Shown piece after piece: positions 1 through 6,921 of a stretch of 64,000 bases of DNA. The notes beneath the pieces are model-generated. The model searched no databases and had not been told where the DNA came from. It worked only from the letters and a program-made list of their open reading frames with translations. The stretch is from Sphaerotilus uruguayifluvii. GTDB lineage: Bacteria > Pseudomonadota > Gammaproteobacteria > Burkholderiales > Burkholderiaceae_C. Position 1 is the first letter of the stretch. Every line of letters begins with the position of its first letter. A program made the translations under genes and the position numbers. Where the stretch lies: contig NZ_JABSNM010000009.1 in the NCBI RefSeq assembly GCF_013294065.1, positions 1-64,000 on the forward strand, read 5' to 3'.

Positions 1-537
1 CGCGGGCGGTTCCTCCAGACCGTCAAAGGCGTTGCCGATCTCGGCGTGTGGGTCTTTCGCCAGCTTCTGCCGGGCCAGCTTGTCGGCGGCGTCGGCGCGC
101 ATCTTGTGCAGCCGCAGCGCGTCGGCGTGCCCTTTGGCGTCGGCGTCGAACTGCTCGGCGCTCCGGACCTCAAGGCGTTCGAGCGGGGCCAGCGCGGCAG
201 ACATCGCCGGGCTCTTCATCATCCCCGGCCGGCCGACCACCAGCGCCCACAGGTTCGGCGACTCCTGCCACTCGGTCCGCTCCTGCGGGCGGATCGCCAG
301 CCGGCGCGCCACCAGCGCGGCAGCCCCCACCAGCATCGGCACGCCCACGAAGTCCGGGGGGCATTGCATCCGCTCCGACACGTCGGCCACCCAGGGGCGC
401 AGCGCATCGGGCAGCGCAGCCAGCGGCAGGGGCTCCACCGGCAGCAAGTCGGGCGGCAGCGGCAGCGGTGCCGATCCATCGATCAGCTCATCGGCGGCGG
501 TGCTCATGTCGGTCATCAGTTCTTCGGCGCGGCTCAT
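1..537 (-). CDS. DUF3987 (YfjI-type) helicase/primase-like protein, truncated by window edge
   Basis: Only the first 179 codons are present; the gene runs off the left edge. A proline- and leucine-rich N-terminus (residues 1-45) leads into a region resembling the start of DUF3987, with GRPGMMKSP at residues 102-110 standing where the family has its P-loop-like segment. Family members are carried by prophages and islands next to Toprim primases and are thought to act in element replication. The ATG overlaps the stop of the upstream primase gene (ATGA, 534-537), and the sequence before it contains AGGAGG, so the two are translationally coupled. The function beyond the family link is inference. 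Confidence 0.75.
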   Translation of the reverse strand, partial: MSRAEELMTDMSTAADELIDGSAPLPLPPDLLPVEPLPLAALPDALRPWVADVSERMQCPPDFVGVPMLVGAAALVARRLAIRPQERTEWQESPNLWALVVGRPGMMKSPAMSAALAPLERLEVRSAEQFDADAKGHADALRLHKMRADAADKLARQKLAKDPHAEIGNAFDGLEEPPA

Positions 538-1553
538 CGGGCGCCCTCCTTGTGGTGTTCGGTGGCGGCCGTCTTGGCTGCTGTGTTGCGCTGCTGGACC
601 ACATCGCACCAGTCCATTCCAGGCTGCTGCGGGGTCTTGGTGAGGACGGCCAGGCCGGCGCGCTGCGCTCGGGCTCTGAGCTTGGCGGCGGCTTCGGCGC
701 CGGCCTCGTCGTGGTCGCTCCAGATGACCAGGCGGCGGGCTCCTGCCGGCCACTGCCAGGCAGCCAGGTTGCCGGCGCTGTACGCGGCGCAGACCGGCAT
801 CCGGCCACCGTAGTGGGCAGCCATCGCCGTTTCGATGCCTTCGGCCACGCCGATCACGCCCCGGTCGTCCGGCTCGCTCCACAGCGCGATGCCAGCGCCA
901 CCCAACGGGCCGCAGGTGCGCGACAGCTTCTTGACCGGGCCGGGCACATCGGCCTTCCGACCGTCTCGGCTGAGGTAGGTCCGGTGCAGCGCCAGCAGCT
1001 CGCCGGCCGGGCTGGTGATCGCGGCCAGCATCGCCGGGAAGCGGCCGACCTCCTTGCCGTCCTCGTTGAAGTACGGCAGCGCCGGCACGTACCGCAGCGC
1101 GGCCGGCAGTGGCCACAGCGCCACGCCCAGGCGGTTCTTCAGGTAGAGCGTGACCGGATCGCCGGGCACCAGCGGCCGGGCGCGTGACCACTGCAAGGCG
1201 ATGTCGGCAGCGTTCTTCGCCCAGGCGGCGCGCTGCTCGGCTTCTCGTTGGCGGCGCTGCTGCTCTGCCCAGGCCCGAGCGGCGGCGCGCTCTGCCGGGT
1301 CCATCGGGCGGCCCAACTCGCTCCAGGTCTGATGTTCGCCCGTGCGCCAGTCGCCGAAGACGGCGGCGCGGCCATCGGTGAACAGCCGGACCCACAGCGG
1401 CCGATTCCGGCCACCGAAGCGGATGAACTCGCCGGGCGTGATGTCGCGCTCGGGCGCAGCGCCGAACGTGGCGCGCAGGGTGTCGTGAAGGCTGGCGGCG
1501 GTCTGTTTCGGGCAATGCAGCGGCCAGACCGACCTCTTGGGACGGTTGTTCAT
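534..1553 (-). CDS. Phage-type DNA primase with Toprim domain
   Basis: This 339-residue protein has a charged N-terminal half and a C-terminal Toprim domain. The Toprim signature residues are Glu238 (in AEGIET) and the acidic cluster SDHDEAG at residues 279-285, which would bind the catalytic metals. Proteins of this kind prime replication of phages, satellites and plasmids. I see no N-terminal zinc-finger cysteine set, so template recognition may lie in the DUF3987 partner. The start is backed by AAGGAG 6 nt before the ATG. It sits between the AlpA-like gene and the DUF3987 gene and overlaps the latter by 4 nt. Confidence 0.82.
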   Translation of the reverse strand: MNNRPKRSVWPLHCPKQTAASLHDTLRATFGAAPERDITPGEFIRFGGRNRPLWVRLFTDGRAAVFGDWRTGEHQTWSELGRPMDPAERAAARAWAEQQRRQREAEQRAAWAKNAADIALQWSRARPLVPGDPVTLYLKNRLGVALWPLPAALRYVPALPYFNEDGKEVGRFPAMLAAITSPAGELLALHRTYLSRDGRKADVPGPVKKLSRTCGPLGGAGIALWSEPDDRGVIGVAEGIETAMAAHYGGRMPVCAAYSAGNLAAWQWPAGARRLVIWSDHDEAGAEAAAKLRARAQRAGLAVLTKTPQQPGMDWCDVVQQRNTAAKTAATEHHKEGAR

Positions 1554-1568
1554 GGGGCTCCTTGGGTG

Positions 1569-1637
1569 TTACCGGACGGGGCCGGCTGCTGCCTGTTGCG
1601 CCAGGGCGGCGCGGCGTTGCGTGTGGTGGCGGGTCAT
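1569..1637 (-). CDS. Possible 22-residue leader or micro-ORF before the primase gene
   Basis: An ATG-to-TAA frame encoding 22 mostly Arg, Ala and Gln residues lies between the excisionase and primase genes and ends 15 nt before the primase ATG. It has no strong Shine-Dalgarno sequence. A tiny basic peptide directly ahead of a well-initiated gene could be a translated leader, but frames this short arise by chance in high-GC DNA. I list it only because it falls in an otherwise empty 172-bp gap. Confidence 0.15.
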   Translation of the reverse strand: MTRHHTQRRAALAQQAAAGPVR

Positions 1638-1676
1638 GGGAAGATCACGTCCTGTTCTCGATCTGCGTTGAACACT

Positions 1677-1708
1677 GGCCCGGAACCGTTGCGAGCGGTT
1701 GCCGGGCC
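1677..1708. terminator. Strong GC-rich hairpin downstream of the excisionase gene
   Basis: Arms GGCCCGGAACCG and CGGTTGCCGGGCC pair with one bulged base around a 7-nt loop. On the plus strand the stem is followed by TTTCTCTTT, giving a terminator shape for rightward transcription. On the minus strand, the direction of the element's genes, there is no U-tract. It may block read-through into the alpA-like gene or act as a processing or attenuation hairpin between alpA and the primase gene. Confidence 0.4.
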
Positions 1709-1725
1709 TTTCTCTTTGGCGTCGA

Positions 1726-1917
1726 TCACTGTGCAGCGCCGGACTGAATCAGGCGCTCGATCGACGAACGGCGGATGCGGGCGGCGCGGCCGAACTTCAC
1801 CAGTTCGAGGGCGCCACGCTTCTGCAGCGTGTAGATGAAGCCACGCGAAACGCGCAGGGCGGCGCAGGCTTCGGGGATGGTCAGCAGGGTGTCGGCGGGT
1901 TGAGATTGGGTGTTCAT
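1726..1917 (-). CDS. AlpA/excisionase-like helix-turn-helix protein
   Basis: This 63-residue protein is almost entirely a MerR-like winged-helix excisionase domain. Residues 11-30 read as the first helices (LTIPEACAALRVSRGFIYTL), and the wing carries the basic stretch AARIRRSSIERLI that such proteins use to read the recognition helix and order the fold. Small proteins of this type act as excisionases or as activators of integrase genes (AlpA of P4-like elements). An AAGGAG ribosome-binding site precedes the ATG. It lies between the integrase module and the replication genes, as in many tRNA-targeted islands. Whether it binds attachment-site arms or a promoter cannot be told from sequence. Confidence 0.75.
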   Translation of the reverse strand: MNTQSQPADTLLTIPEACAALRVSRGFIYTLQKRGALELVKFGRAARIRRSSIERLIQSGAAQ

Positions 1918-1970
1918 CGGTGCGGCTCCTTGTCATTGGGTAACTTCTGGGCGAAGCCTAGGGCGCTTTG

Positions 1971-1999
1971 TTGGCAGACCGAATCCAATCCGCCAACTA
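1971..1999. promoter_or_regulatory. 6-bp inverted repeat in the gap before the excisionase gene
   Basis: GTTGGC and GCCAAC are separated by 17 bp in the 79-bp gap between the unknown protein's stop and the excisionase start. It touches the end of the upstream coding region. It could be a weak terminator stem or a binding site for the excisionase itself. No convincing -35/-10 pair was recognised, so the assignment is tentative. Confidence 0.2.
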
Positions 2000-2656
2000 C
2001 TTTTGCAGCGTCGCCAGGTGCTCGCGGATCGTCCGTTCTGCGCCCCGGCCGTACCCGAAGTCGGCGACGATGCGTGCAGCGGCGGCGGAGAACGACATTC
2101 GGCCGTTCACGGCCCGCAGCTCGTGCCATCTTGCCGCCCAGCGCTCGCGGTCCTCGTCCGTGTACTTTCGGCGGGCCTCGCCACCCTTGCGCAGCGCTGG
2201 CGCGGTCGTTTCGTCCGTGATGCGGTACACCTTCGCCAGTGCATCCAGGCGTCCAAGATGCAGGGCCGTGCTGATGATCTGGCTGGCCGGGTACCCTAGT
2301 TCTTCGTACCCGTCCAGGTGGTTGCACAGCTCCACGATGCGAGCGGCCAAGCCAAGCTCAGAGTCAGAGGGGTGGTCCAGTGAATTCCATACGTAGTCGC
2401 GCACAAGCGACCCGTACGGGGATCTCTCCAGCAACTCGGACACCGGGATGCCGGCTGCTTCGAGGATGCGAATCGAGCGGGCGCGCATCTCTTCGCGGGT
2501 GGCGTACATGGCGCGGTCCGGCTCCACCATGAGCCCATAGCCATCGACCGGGTGCTCAATCGCCCGCACCTTGGTGAAGCGCCTTCCGACCGTGACGCGG
2601 CGGGTTTTGTCGGTTTTGGCAGTGCCACGGGTAGCGGTTTTCGGCCGATCGCTCAC
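1997..2656 (-). CDS. Unknown 219-residue element protein
   Basis: I do not recognise a named family. The GTG start overlaps the integrase stop (GTGA), which argues for translational coupling. A longer frame is open upstream, but it would lie inside the integrase coding sequence. The first 30 residues are basic and rich in Thr and Lys. The middle (residues ~50-150) looks mainly helical. The last ~35 residues (SFSAAAARIVADFGYGRGAE, then TIREHLATL) resemble a helix-turn-helix of the kind used to bind DNA. A role in element regulation or integration control is possible from position alone. Confidence 0.65.
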   Translation of the reverse strand: MSDRPKTATRGTAKTDKTRRVTVGRRFTKVRAIEHPVDGYGLMVEPDRAMYATREEMRARSIRILEAAGIPVSELLERSPYGSLVRDYVWNSLDHPSDSELGLAARIVELCNHLDGYEELGYPASQIISTALHLGRLDALAKVYRITDETTAPALRKGGEARRKYTDEDRERWAARWHELRAVNGRMSFSAAAARIVADFGYGRGAERTIREHLATLQK

Positions 2657-3822
2657 AGTGCCAGCCCCGCAAGCGCATCGGCTGCGCGGTCGTTCTGCAA
2701 GTGGGCGTAGTGCTTGGCGATCATCGGCACCGATGTGCCGGCCAGCGCGGCGACGGTCGCCATGTCCAGCCCGGACACCACCAGGTCTGTGATCGTCGAG
2801 TGCCGCAGCGAGTAGGCGACGGCATCGGCCGGCAGACCTGCAGCGATCACGGCGGCCTTGACCGGGCCTTTCCATGCGTCCTTGTTCCATGCCTCGCCGT
2901 CTGCCCGCGCGAACAGCGGCGCGCCCGGCAGCTTGTCGCGGCTGCAGTCGGCCAGCAGTGCAGCAGCGCCGGCAGGAAGCTTGATGATCCGGCCGGCTCC
3001 GGCCTTGTCCGCGCGGATACGCAGCGTCCCCTGTTGGCGGTCGAAGTCGGCGACGGTCAGCGAGGCGAGGGCGCCAGGACGAAGCGGCAGGATCGCCAGG
3101 CCGCGCAGTAGCGGGCGGATCTCGTCGCTGGCGTTGGCGATCAGGTCGCGGCGCTGCTGCGGTGTCAGGTAGACCGTGCGGCGGCCATCTGCGCCGGCCG
3201 TGGCCTTCAGTGGCTCGTCCCAGGCGAACGACGATGCAACAGCGCCTTCGGCCAGAGCGTGATTCAGCGCGGCTCGAACGGCGGTCATGTCTCGGTTCAC
3301 GGCGCTGTCGCTGCGCGGTCGGGTGTCTCCCGCCTTGCTGGTGATCGGCGCGGCGTGCAGGCGGGCTCTCCAGGCGCGGACATGCTCGCGCTTGAGCTTC
3401 AGCAGCTCCACCGGCCCGAGTGGGTCAGCGTCGATCCATCGGCGGTATCGGGCGCGCAGGTCATCGGCCTGCTTGTCCCCCTTGGTGCTGGCGATGTGCT
3501 CGGCGTAGACGCGGCAGGCGTCGGCGACCGTCACCACGTCGAGCCGGCCGCCTCGCTCCAGATGCGTCATCCAGGCCAGGGCGGCGCGGCGCGCGGCGTC
3601 GAATCGCTCGGACGGCGGCAGGTTCTCGAACGTCCCTAGCGGCTCGTGGATCTGGCGGCCGGTGTCCTGCTCGCGGTACCGGGCAATCCAACTGCCAGGG
3701 CTGGTGCTGGTCATCTTCCTGAAGCCGAGGGCCTTGCCGGTCTCCAGGCGCTGAAAGTAGGGGTCGCGACGGGGCGAGAGGCGATCTCGTCCGGCGACTT
3801 TGTGAAGTTCGATCTTCGCCAT
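2653..3822 (-). CDS. Tyrosine-recombinase integrase
   Basis: A 389-residue phage-type integrase: an N-terminal arm-binding region with a SAM-like core-binding segment (residues ~95-200) and a C-terminal catalytic domain (~215-380). Catalytic residues visible are Arg248 (LPLRPGA), Lys273, Arg340 in the AYSLRH motif and the nucleophile Tyr372 (KHYAHL). The first His of the HxxR box is Tyr337, and the LGHS position reads AGTS, a pattern I know from other island integrases, so the enzyme may well be active. I chose the ATG at 3822 because the upstream extension uses GTG and adds only an odd 15-residue tail. The gene starts next to the tRNA-Val fragment, its probable target. Confidence 0.9.
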   Translation of the reverse strand: MAKIELHKVAGRDRLSPRRDPYFQRLETGKALGFRKMTSTSPGSWIARYREQDTGRQIHEPLGTFENLPPSERFDAARRAALAWMTHLERGGRLDVVTVADACRVYAEHIASTKGDKQADDLRARYRRWIDADPLGPVELLKLKREHVRAWRARLHAAPITSKAGDTRPRSDSAVNRDMTAVRAALNHALAEGAVASSFAWDEPLKATAGADGRRTVYLTPQQRRDLIANASDEIRPLLRGLAILPLRPGALASLTVADFDRQQGTLRIRADKAGAGRIIKLPAGAAALLADCSRDKLPGAPLFARADGEAWNKDAWKGPVKAAVIAAGLPADAVAYSLRHSTITDLVVSGLDMATVAALAGTSVPMIAKHYAHLQNDRAADALAGLAL

Positions 3823-3946
3823 GCTCTTCAGATCCGTGTGAAAGGAGTCTGAAAAACATTGGAGCACAAGGATGAACTCAGAAGGATGCTGGATACTGGC
3901 TACAGAGGGAGAGTTGGTCTATGTTTGTGCATGGATGACTACAGAT

Positions 3947-3997
3947 CCTGCCTTCACACGGCAGGGGTCGCAGGTTCGAACCCTGCACCGCCCACCA
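3947..3997 (+). tRNA. tRNA-Val(CAC) 3' fragment at the element boundary (attachment site)
   Basis: The sequence folds as the anticodon arm (stem CTGCC/GGCAG, loop TTCACAC, anticodon CAC), a short variable region, the T arm (GCAGG, loop TTCGAAC, CCTGC) and the 3' acceptor strand ACCGCCC-A-CCA with encoded CCA. The matching 5' acceptor strand (GGGCGGT) and the D arm are absent upstream, so this is not a complete tRNA. A tRNA cut near the anticodon arm is a classic tyrosine-integrase attachment site. The intact copy is expected at the other end of the element, outside the window. Anticodon reading is from the fragment only. Confidence 0.8.
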
Positions 3998-4002
3998 GAA
4001 CA

Positions 4003-4034
4003 AGCCCCGTAAGTCGTTGATTTACGGGGCTTTT
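4003..4034 (+). terminator. Rho-independent terminator of the former tRNA-Val gene
   Basis: AGCCCCGTAA pairs with TTTACGGGGCT around an 8-nt loop and is followed by a T-run, directly after the tRNA CCA end. It is a standard intrinsic terminator and probably belonged to the intact tRNA gene before integration. It also lies just beyond the 3' end of the convergent LysR gene. Confidence 0.85.
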
Positions 4035-4069
4035 TCCTGTTGGCCAAGAGCGTGCAGTCTCGCAGCTCG

Positions 4070-4927
4070 TCAGTCCAGCAGCTGCTCGAAGGCCGACAGA
4101 GCGGCGCTGCGCAGGGTGTCGCGGCGGCGCACCAGCAGCGTGTCGACCGTCAGGCTGGCGGGTTCGAACGGCTCGAGGCGCAGGTCGGTGGCGCCACGGT
4201 GCGCCTCGACCACGCTGCGCGGCAGTCCGGTGATGCCGACGCCCGCGGCGACGCAGCCGAGCATGCCGTCGAGCGTGCCGAACTCCAGCCGCTGCAGCGG
4301 GCCCCAGCCGCGCGTCGCGAACGCCGCCTCCAGCCGCTGCCGGTAGGTGCAGCCGGCGCGGAAGACGATCACGGTGAGCCGGCCGCGCGCCAGCAGTGCG
4401 TCGATGCCGGGGCTGTCTGCCGCCTGCACCAGCACCAGCTCCTCGCTGAACGCCGGGCGGGCGTCCAGCTCCGGGTGGTCGAGCGGTCCGGCGACGAAGG
4501 CGGCGTCGAGCTGGTGGCGCTGCACCTGCAGCAGCAGCTCGGCGCTGGTGCCGGTGCGCACCTCCAGCTGCACCTGGGGATGGGCGTCGTGGAAGCGCCG
4601 CAGCAGCGGCGGCAGGCGCACCGCGGCGGTCGTCTCCATCGTGCCCAGGCGCAGCGGGCCGTGCAGCGCGCCGTCATCGCGCAGCGCCGCGCGCGCCTCT
4701 TCCTCCAGCGCCTGGAAGCGCTGCGCATAGCCGAGCAGCCGCTCGCCGGCCGGCGTCGGCCGCACGCCGCGGCTGTGACGAACGAACAGCGCGACACCCA
4801 GATCGGCCTCCAGCTGCTTGATGCGCGCGGTGACGTTGGACTGCACGGTGTGCAGATCCTCCGCGGCGGCGCTGACCGAGCCGCGGCGCGCCACCGCGAC
4901 GAAGGTGTTCAGGGCGAGCGGGTCCAT
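4070..4927 (-). CDS. LysR-family transcriptional regulator
   Basis: This 285-residue protein has the standard LysR layout. A winged helix-turn-helix covers residues 1-60 (LNTFVAVARRGSVSAAAEDL, then NVTARIKQLEADLG), followed by a linker helix and a periplasmic-binding-protein-like effector domain at ~90-285. It is divergent from the nitronate monooxygenase gene with a 72-bp gap, so that gene is the likely target. The effector is unknown. The effector domain contains two cysteines of interest (GCTYRQRL near 195 and LGCVAAGVG near 227), the first in the segment that often lines the ligand pocket. Length and start are normal for the family. Confidence 0.88.
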   Translation of the reverse strand: MDPLALNTFVAVARRGSVSAAAEDLHTVQSNVTARIKQLEADLGVALFVRHSRGVRPTPAGERLLGYAQRFQALEEEARAALRDDGALHGPLRLGTMETTAAVRLPPLLRRFHDAHPQVQLEVRTGTSAELLLQVQRHQLDAAFVAGPLDHPELDARPAFSEELVLVQAADSPGIDALLARGRLTVIVFRAGCTYRQRLEAAFATRGWGPLQRLEFGTLDGMLGCVAAGVGITGLPRSVVEAHRGATDLRLEPFEPASLTVDTLLVRRRDTLRSAALSAFEQLLD

Positions 4928-4942
4928 GCGATGTCATCTCCT

Positions 4943-4982
4943 GTACAGATATCTATGATCGCAACAAATCATTGGTACAGAT
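4943..4982. promoter_or_regulatory. Candidate LysR operator between the regulator and nitronate monooxygenase genes
   Basis: Inside the 72-bp divergent gap lies a perfect dyad, ATGAT-N8-ATCAT (4955-4972). It is flanked by two direct copies of GTACAGAT (4943-4950 and 4975-4982). LysR regulators usually bind an interrupted dyad in exactly this position. The spacing differs from the textbook T-N11-A box, so which repeat is read is uncertain. Confidence 0.4.
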
Positions 4983-4999
4983 GGTAGAACGGCCGTAAC

Positions 5000-6070
5000 G
5001 TGATGACCATGGACACCTTGGACCGTTCGATGAACTCCTTTCTCGGCACGCGCTGGCCGCTGATCCAGGCGCCGATGGCTGGCGCGCAGGGCGCACGGCT
5101 GGCGCGGGCGGTCGGCGAGGCCGGCGCGATGGGGGCGCTGCCGGCGGCGATGCTCGATGCGGCGACGCTGGCGCGCGAGCTGCAGGTGCTGCAGGACGCC
5201 GGCCGGCCCTATCTCGTCAACTTCTTCGCCCATGTGCCGCCGACGGCGGAGGCCGCGGCAGCGGCCGAGCCGCGCTGGCGGGCCGCGCTGGCGCCGTATC
5301 ACGCCGAGCTGGGCCTCGATCCGGCCGCGGCGGTCGCGGCGCCGAGCCGCCAGCCCTTCGGCCCGCCGGCGGCCGAGGTGCTGGAGGCCTTCCGGCCCGC
5401 GCTGGTGAGCTTCCACTTCGGGCTGCCGGCGCCGGATCTGCTGGCGCGGGTCAAGCGGCTCGGTGCGCGCGTGCTGTCGTCGGCGACGACGCTGCGCGAG
5501 GCGCAGTGGCTGCAGGCCCATGGCGCCGACGCGGTGATCGCGCAGGGACTGGAGGCCGGCGGCCACCGCGGCCATTTCCTCGACACCGATCCGGCGCGGC
5601 AGAGCGGCACGCTGGCGCTGCTGCCGCAGCTCGTCGCGGCGCTGGACATCCCGGTGATCGCCGCCGGTGGCATCGCCGACGCGGCCGGCGTGCGCGCGGC
5701 GATGGCGCTCGGCGCGGCGGCGGTGCAGGTCGGCACGGCCTTCCTGTGCTGCGACGAGGCGAGCACCGGCGCGCTGCACCGCGCCCGCCTGCTGCGCGAT
5801 CCGGCCGAGCCGACCGCGCTGACGAACCTGTTCTCCGGCGGGCTGGCGCGCGGCCTGCCGAACCGGCTGATGCGCGACCTGGGGCCCGTCGCCGACGTGG
5901 CGCCGCCGTTTCCGCTGGCGTCGAACGCGCTGGCGCCGCTGCGTGCCCGCGCCGAGTCGCTCGGCCGCGACGACTTCACGCCGCTGTGGTCGGGCACGAA
6001 CCGCACCGGCTGCCGCGCCGCTCCGGCCGCCGAGATCGTGCAGGCGCTGGCGGCCGGGTTCGACGCATGA
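5000..6070 (+). CDS. Nitronate monooxygenase (2-nitropropane dioxygenase family)
   Basis: A 356-residue FMN-dependent TIM-barrel enzyme that would oxidise alkyl nitronates such as propionate 3-nitronate to the aldehyde or keto acid plus nitrite. Visible marks are the N-terminal PLIQAPMAG strand, the GLEAGGHRG loop with the candidate catalytic His189, the IAAGGIADAAGVRAAMALGA phosphate-binding segment and VQVGTAFL near the end of the barrel. Length fits class I members. It is divergent from a LysR gene and its stop overlaps the ATG of the MFS remnant, so they form one unit. Two ATGs occur in the first four codons; either could be used. Confidence 0.88.
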   Translation: MMTMDTLDRSMNSFLGTRWPLIQAPMAGAQGARLARAVGEAGAMGALPAAMLDAATLARELQVLQDAGRPYLVNFFAHVPPTAEAAAAAEPRWRAALAPYHAELGLDPAAAVAAPSRQPFGPPAAEVLEAFRPALVSFHFGLPAPDLLARVKRLGARVLSSATTLREAQWLQAHGADAVIAQGLEAGGHRGHFLDTDPARQSGTLALLPQLVAALDIPVIAAGGIADAAGVRAAMALGAAAVQVGTAFLCCDEASTGALHRARLLRDPAEPTALTNLFSGGLARGLPNRLMRDLGPVADVAPPFPLASNALAPLRARAESLGRDDFTPLWSGTNRTGCRAAPAAEIVQALAAGFDA

Positions 6071-6564
6071 GCACGGCGCCGACGGACCGCATGTCGCCGG
6101 CTGCCGATGCGGCGCGGCTGCGCGTGCTGGTCGCCGGGCTGTGCAGCCTGATGCTGACGATGGGCGTGGCGCGCTTCGCCTACACGCCGCTGATGCCGCT
6201 GATGCAGCGCGAGGCCGGGCTCGGCGTGGCCGAGGCGGGCGGGTTGGCGGCGGTCAACTACGCCGGCTACCTGTCCGGCGCGGTGCTGTTCGGCGCGACC
6301 TTCATCGGGCTGGTCAGCCTGGTGCTGACGATGGCCGGGCGCTTCCATCCGAACAGGCCGGCCCGGATGATGGGCCGCATGACGCTGACCTACGGCGTCG
6401 CGCAGATCATCGGGCCGGCCGTGACCGGATGGCTGGCCGCGCGCAGCGGCGGCAGCTACACTGGCGGGCTGCTGGGCGCGGCGGTCGTCATGGCGGTGGG
6501 GCTGGCGCTGCTGGTCGTCCTGCGCCAGCGCGGGCGTCAGCCCCGGCTGCCGCCGAGCCGCTGA
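6067..6564 (+). pseudogene. YbfB/YjiJ-family MFS transporter with an in-frame internal deletion
   Basis: The frame is open for 165 residues, but family members run to roughly 390-400. Residues ~20-75 match the N-terminal end (first two membrane segments, with GVARFAYTPLMPLM and NYAGYLSGA). Residues ~76-150 match the C-terminal end (GATFIGLVSLVL through IIGPAVTGWLA and a last membrane helix). The middle, about seven helices, is missing, with the joint near nt 6292. The reading frame is kept, so a small membrane protein could still be made, but it cannot form a 12-helix carrier. It overlaps the nitronate monooxygenase stop by 4 nt. Family identity is from memory of motifs; an alignment would settle the joint. 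Confidence 0.75.
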
Positions 6565-6869
6565 TCGGCGCGCACCACCTCGCGCGCCTGCACCTCGACG
6601 ACGTCCCCGGCCTCGGCGGCCATGCCGCCGCCGTTCCAGCGCGCGCCGAAGCCGCCGGTGCGGGCGCGTTCGCGTGCGGCCTGCTGGAAGCGGAAGATGT
6701 CGACCGCCACCGGCCGGCGTCCGCGCAGCAGGCTCCACAGCGTGAATGCCACCGCGGCGATGACGCCGGCCAGCAGCAGGCTCATGAAGAACACCGCGCC
6801 CGCCGCGACGAAGACGAAGCGCACGACGAAGCGGATCAGGCGGCCGAGGGGATCGGAAGGTTGGTTCAT
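6537..6869 (-). CDS. Small two-helix membrane protein, function unknown
   Basis: A 110-residue protein with one long hydrophobic region (residues ~12-48), probably two close membrane helices, and a basic, Arg-rich soluble tail. It lies downstream of pyrD on the same strand, 52 nt away. Its last 28 nt overlap the end of the MFS remnant on the other strand. I know no function; proteins of this shape are common as uncharacterised neighbours in Burkholderiales. The tail after residue ~60 is rich in Gly and Arg and may be disordered. Confidence 0.55.
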   Translation of the reverse strand: MNQPSDPLGRLIRFVVRFVFVAAGAVFFMSLLLAGVIAAVAFTLWSLLRGRRPVAVDIFRFQQAARERARTGGFGARWNGGGMAAEAGDVVEVQAREVVRADQRLGGSRG

Positions 6870-6921
6870 GCGGGCTTGGAGCGCGGCGGCGCGTTCCGGT
6901 TCCGTGAAAAGACGGGTGTGC

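Larger units (their letters stand above)
1..3997. mobile_element. Right end of a tRNA-Val-targeted integrative element
   Basis: Five minus-strand genes (integrase, unknown protein, AlpA-like excisionase, Toprim primase, DUF3987 protein) form a phage-satellite or genomic-island replication module. The integrase gene starts about 125 bp from a tRNA-Val 3' fragment that lacks its 5' half, and ordinary chromosomal genes begin just after it. That is the layout of an element joined to a tRNA gene. The left end, any cargo and the presumed intact tRNA lie outside the window. Seen: gene content and tRNA fragment. Inferred: that the fragment is one attachment site. No capsid, terminase or conjugation gene is visible, so prophage, satellite and integrative island cannot be separated here. 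Confidence 0.8.

Noticed and set aside
2653-2890. Longer form of the unknown element protein starting inside the integrase gene
   Set aside because: The extension is an Arg/Gly-rich shadow of integrase coding sequence; the GTG overlapping the integrase stop is a normal coupled start.
3947-3997. Complete tRNA-Val gene
   Set aside because: The 5' acceptor strand and D arm are missing in the preceding bases, so only a 3' fragment is claimed.
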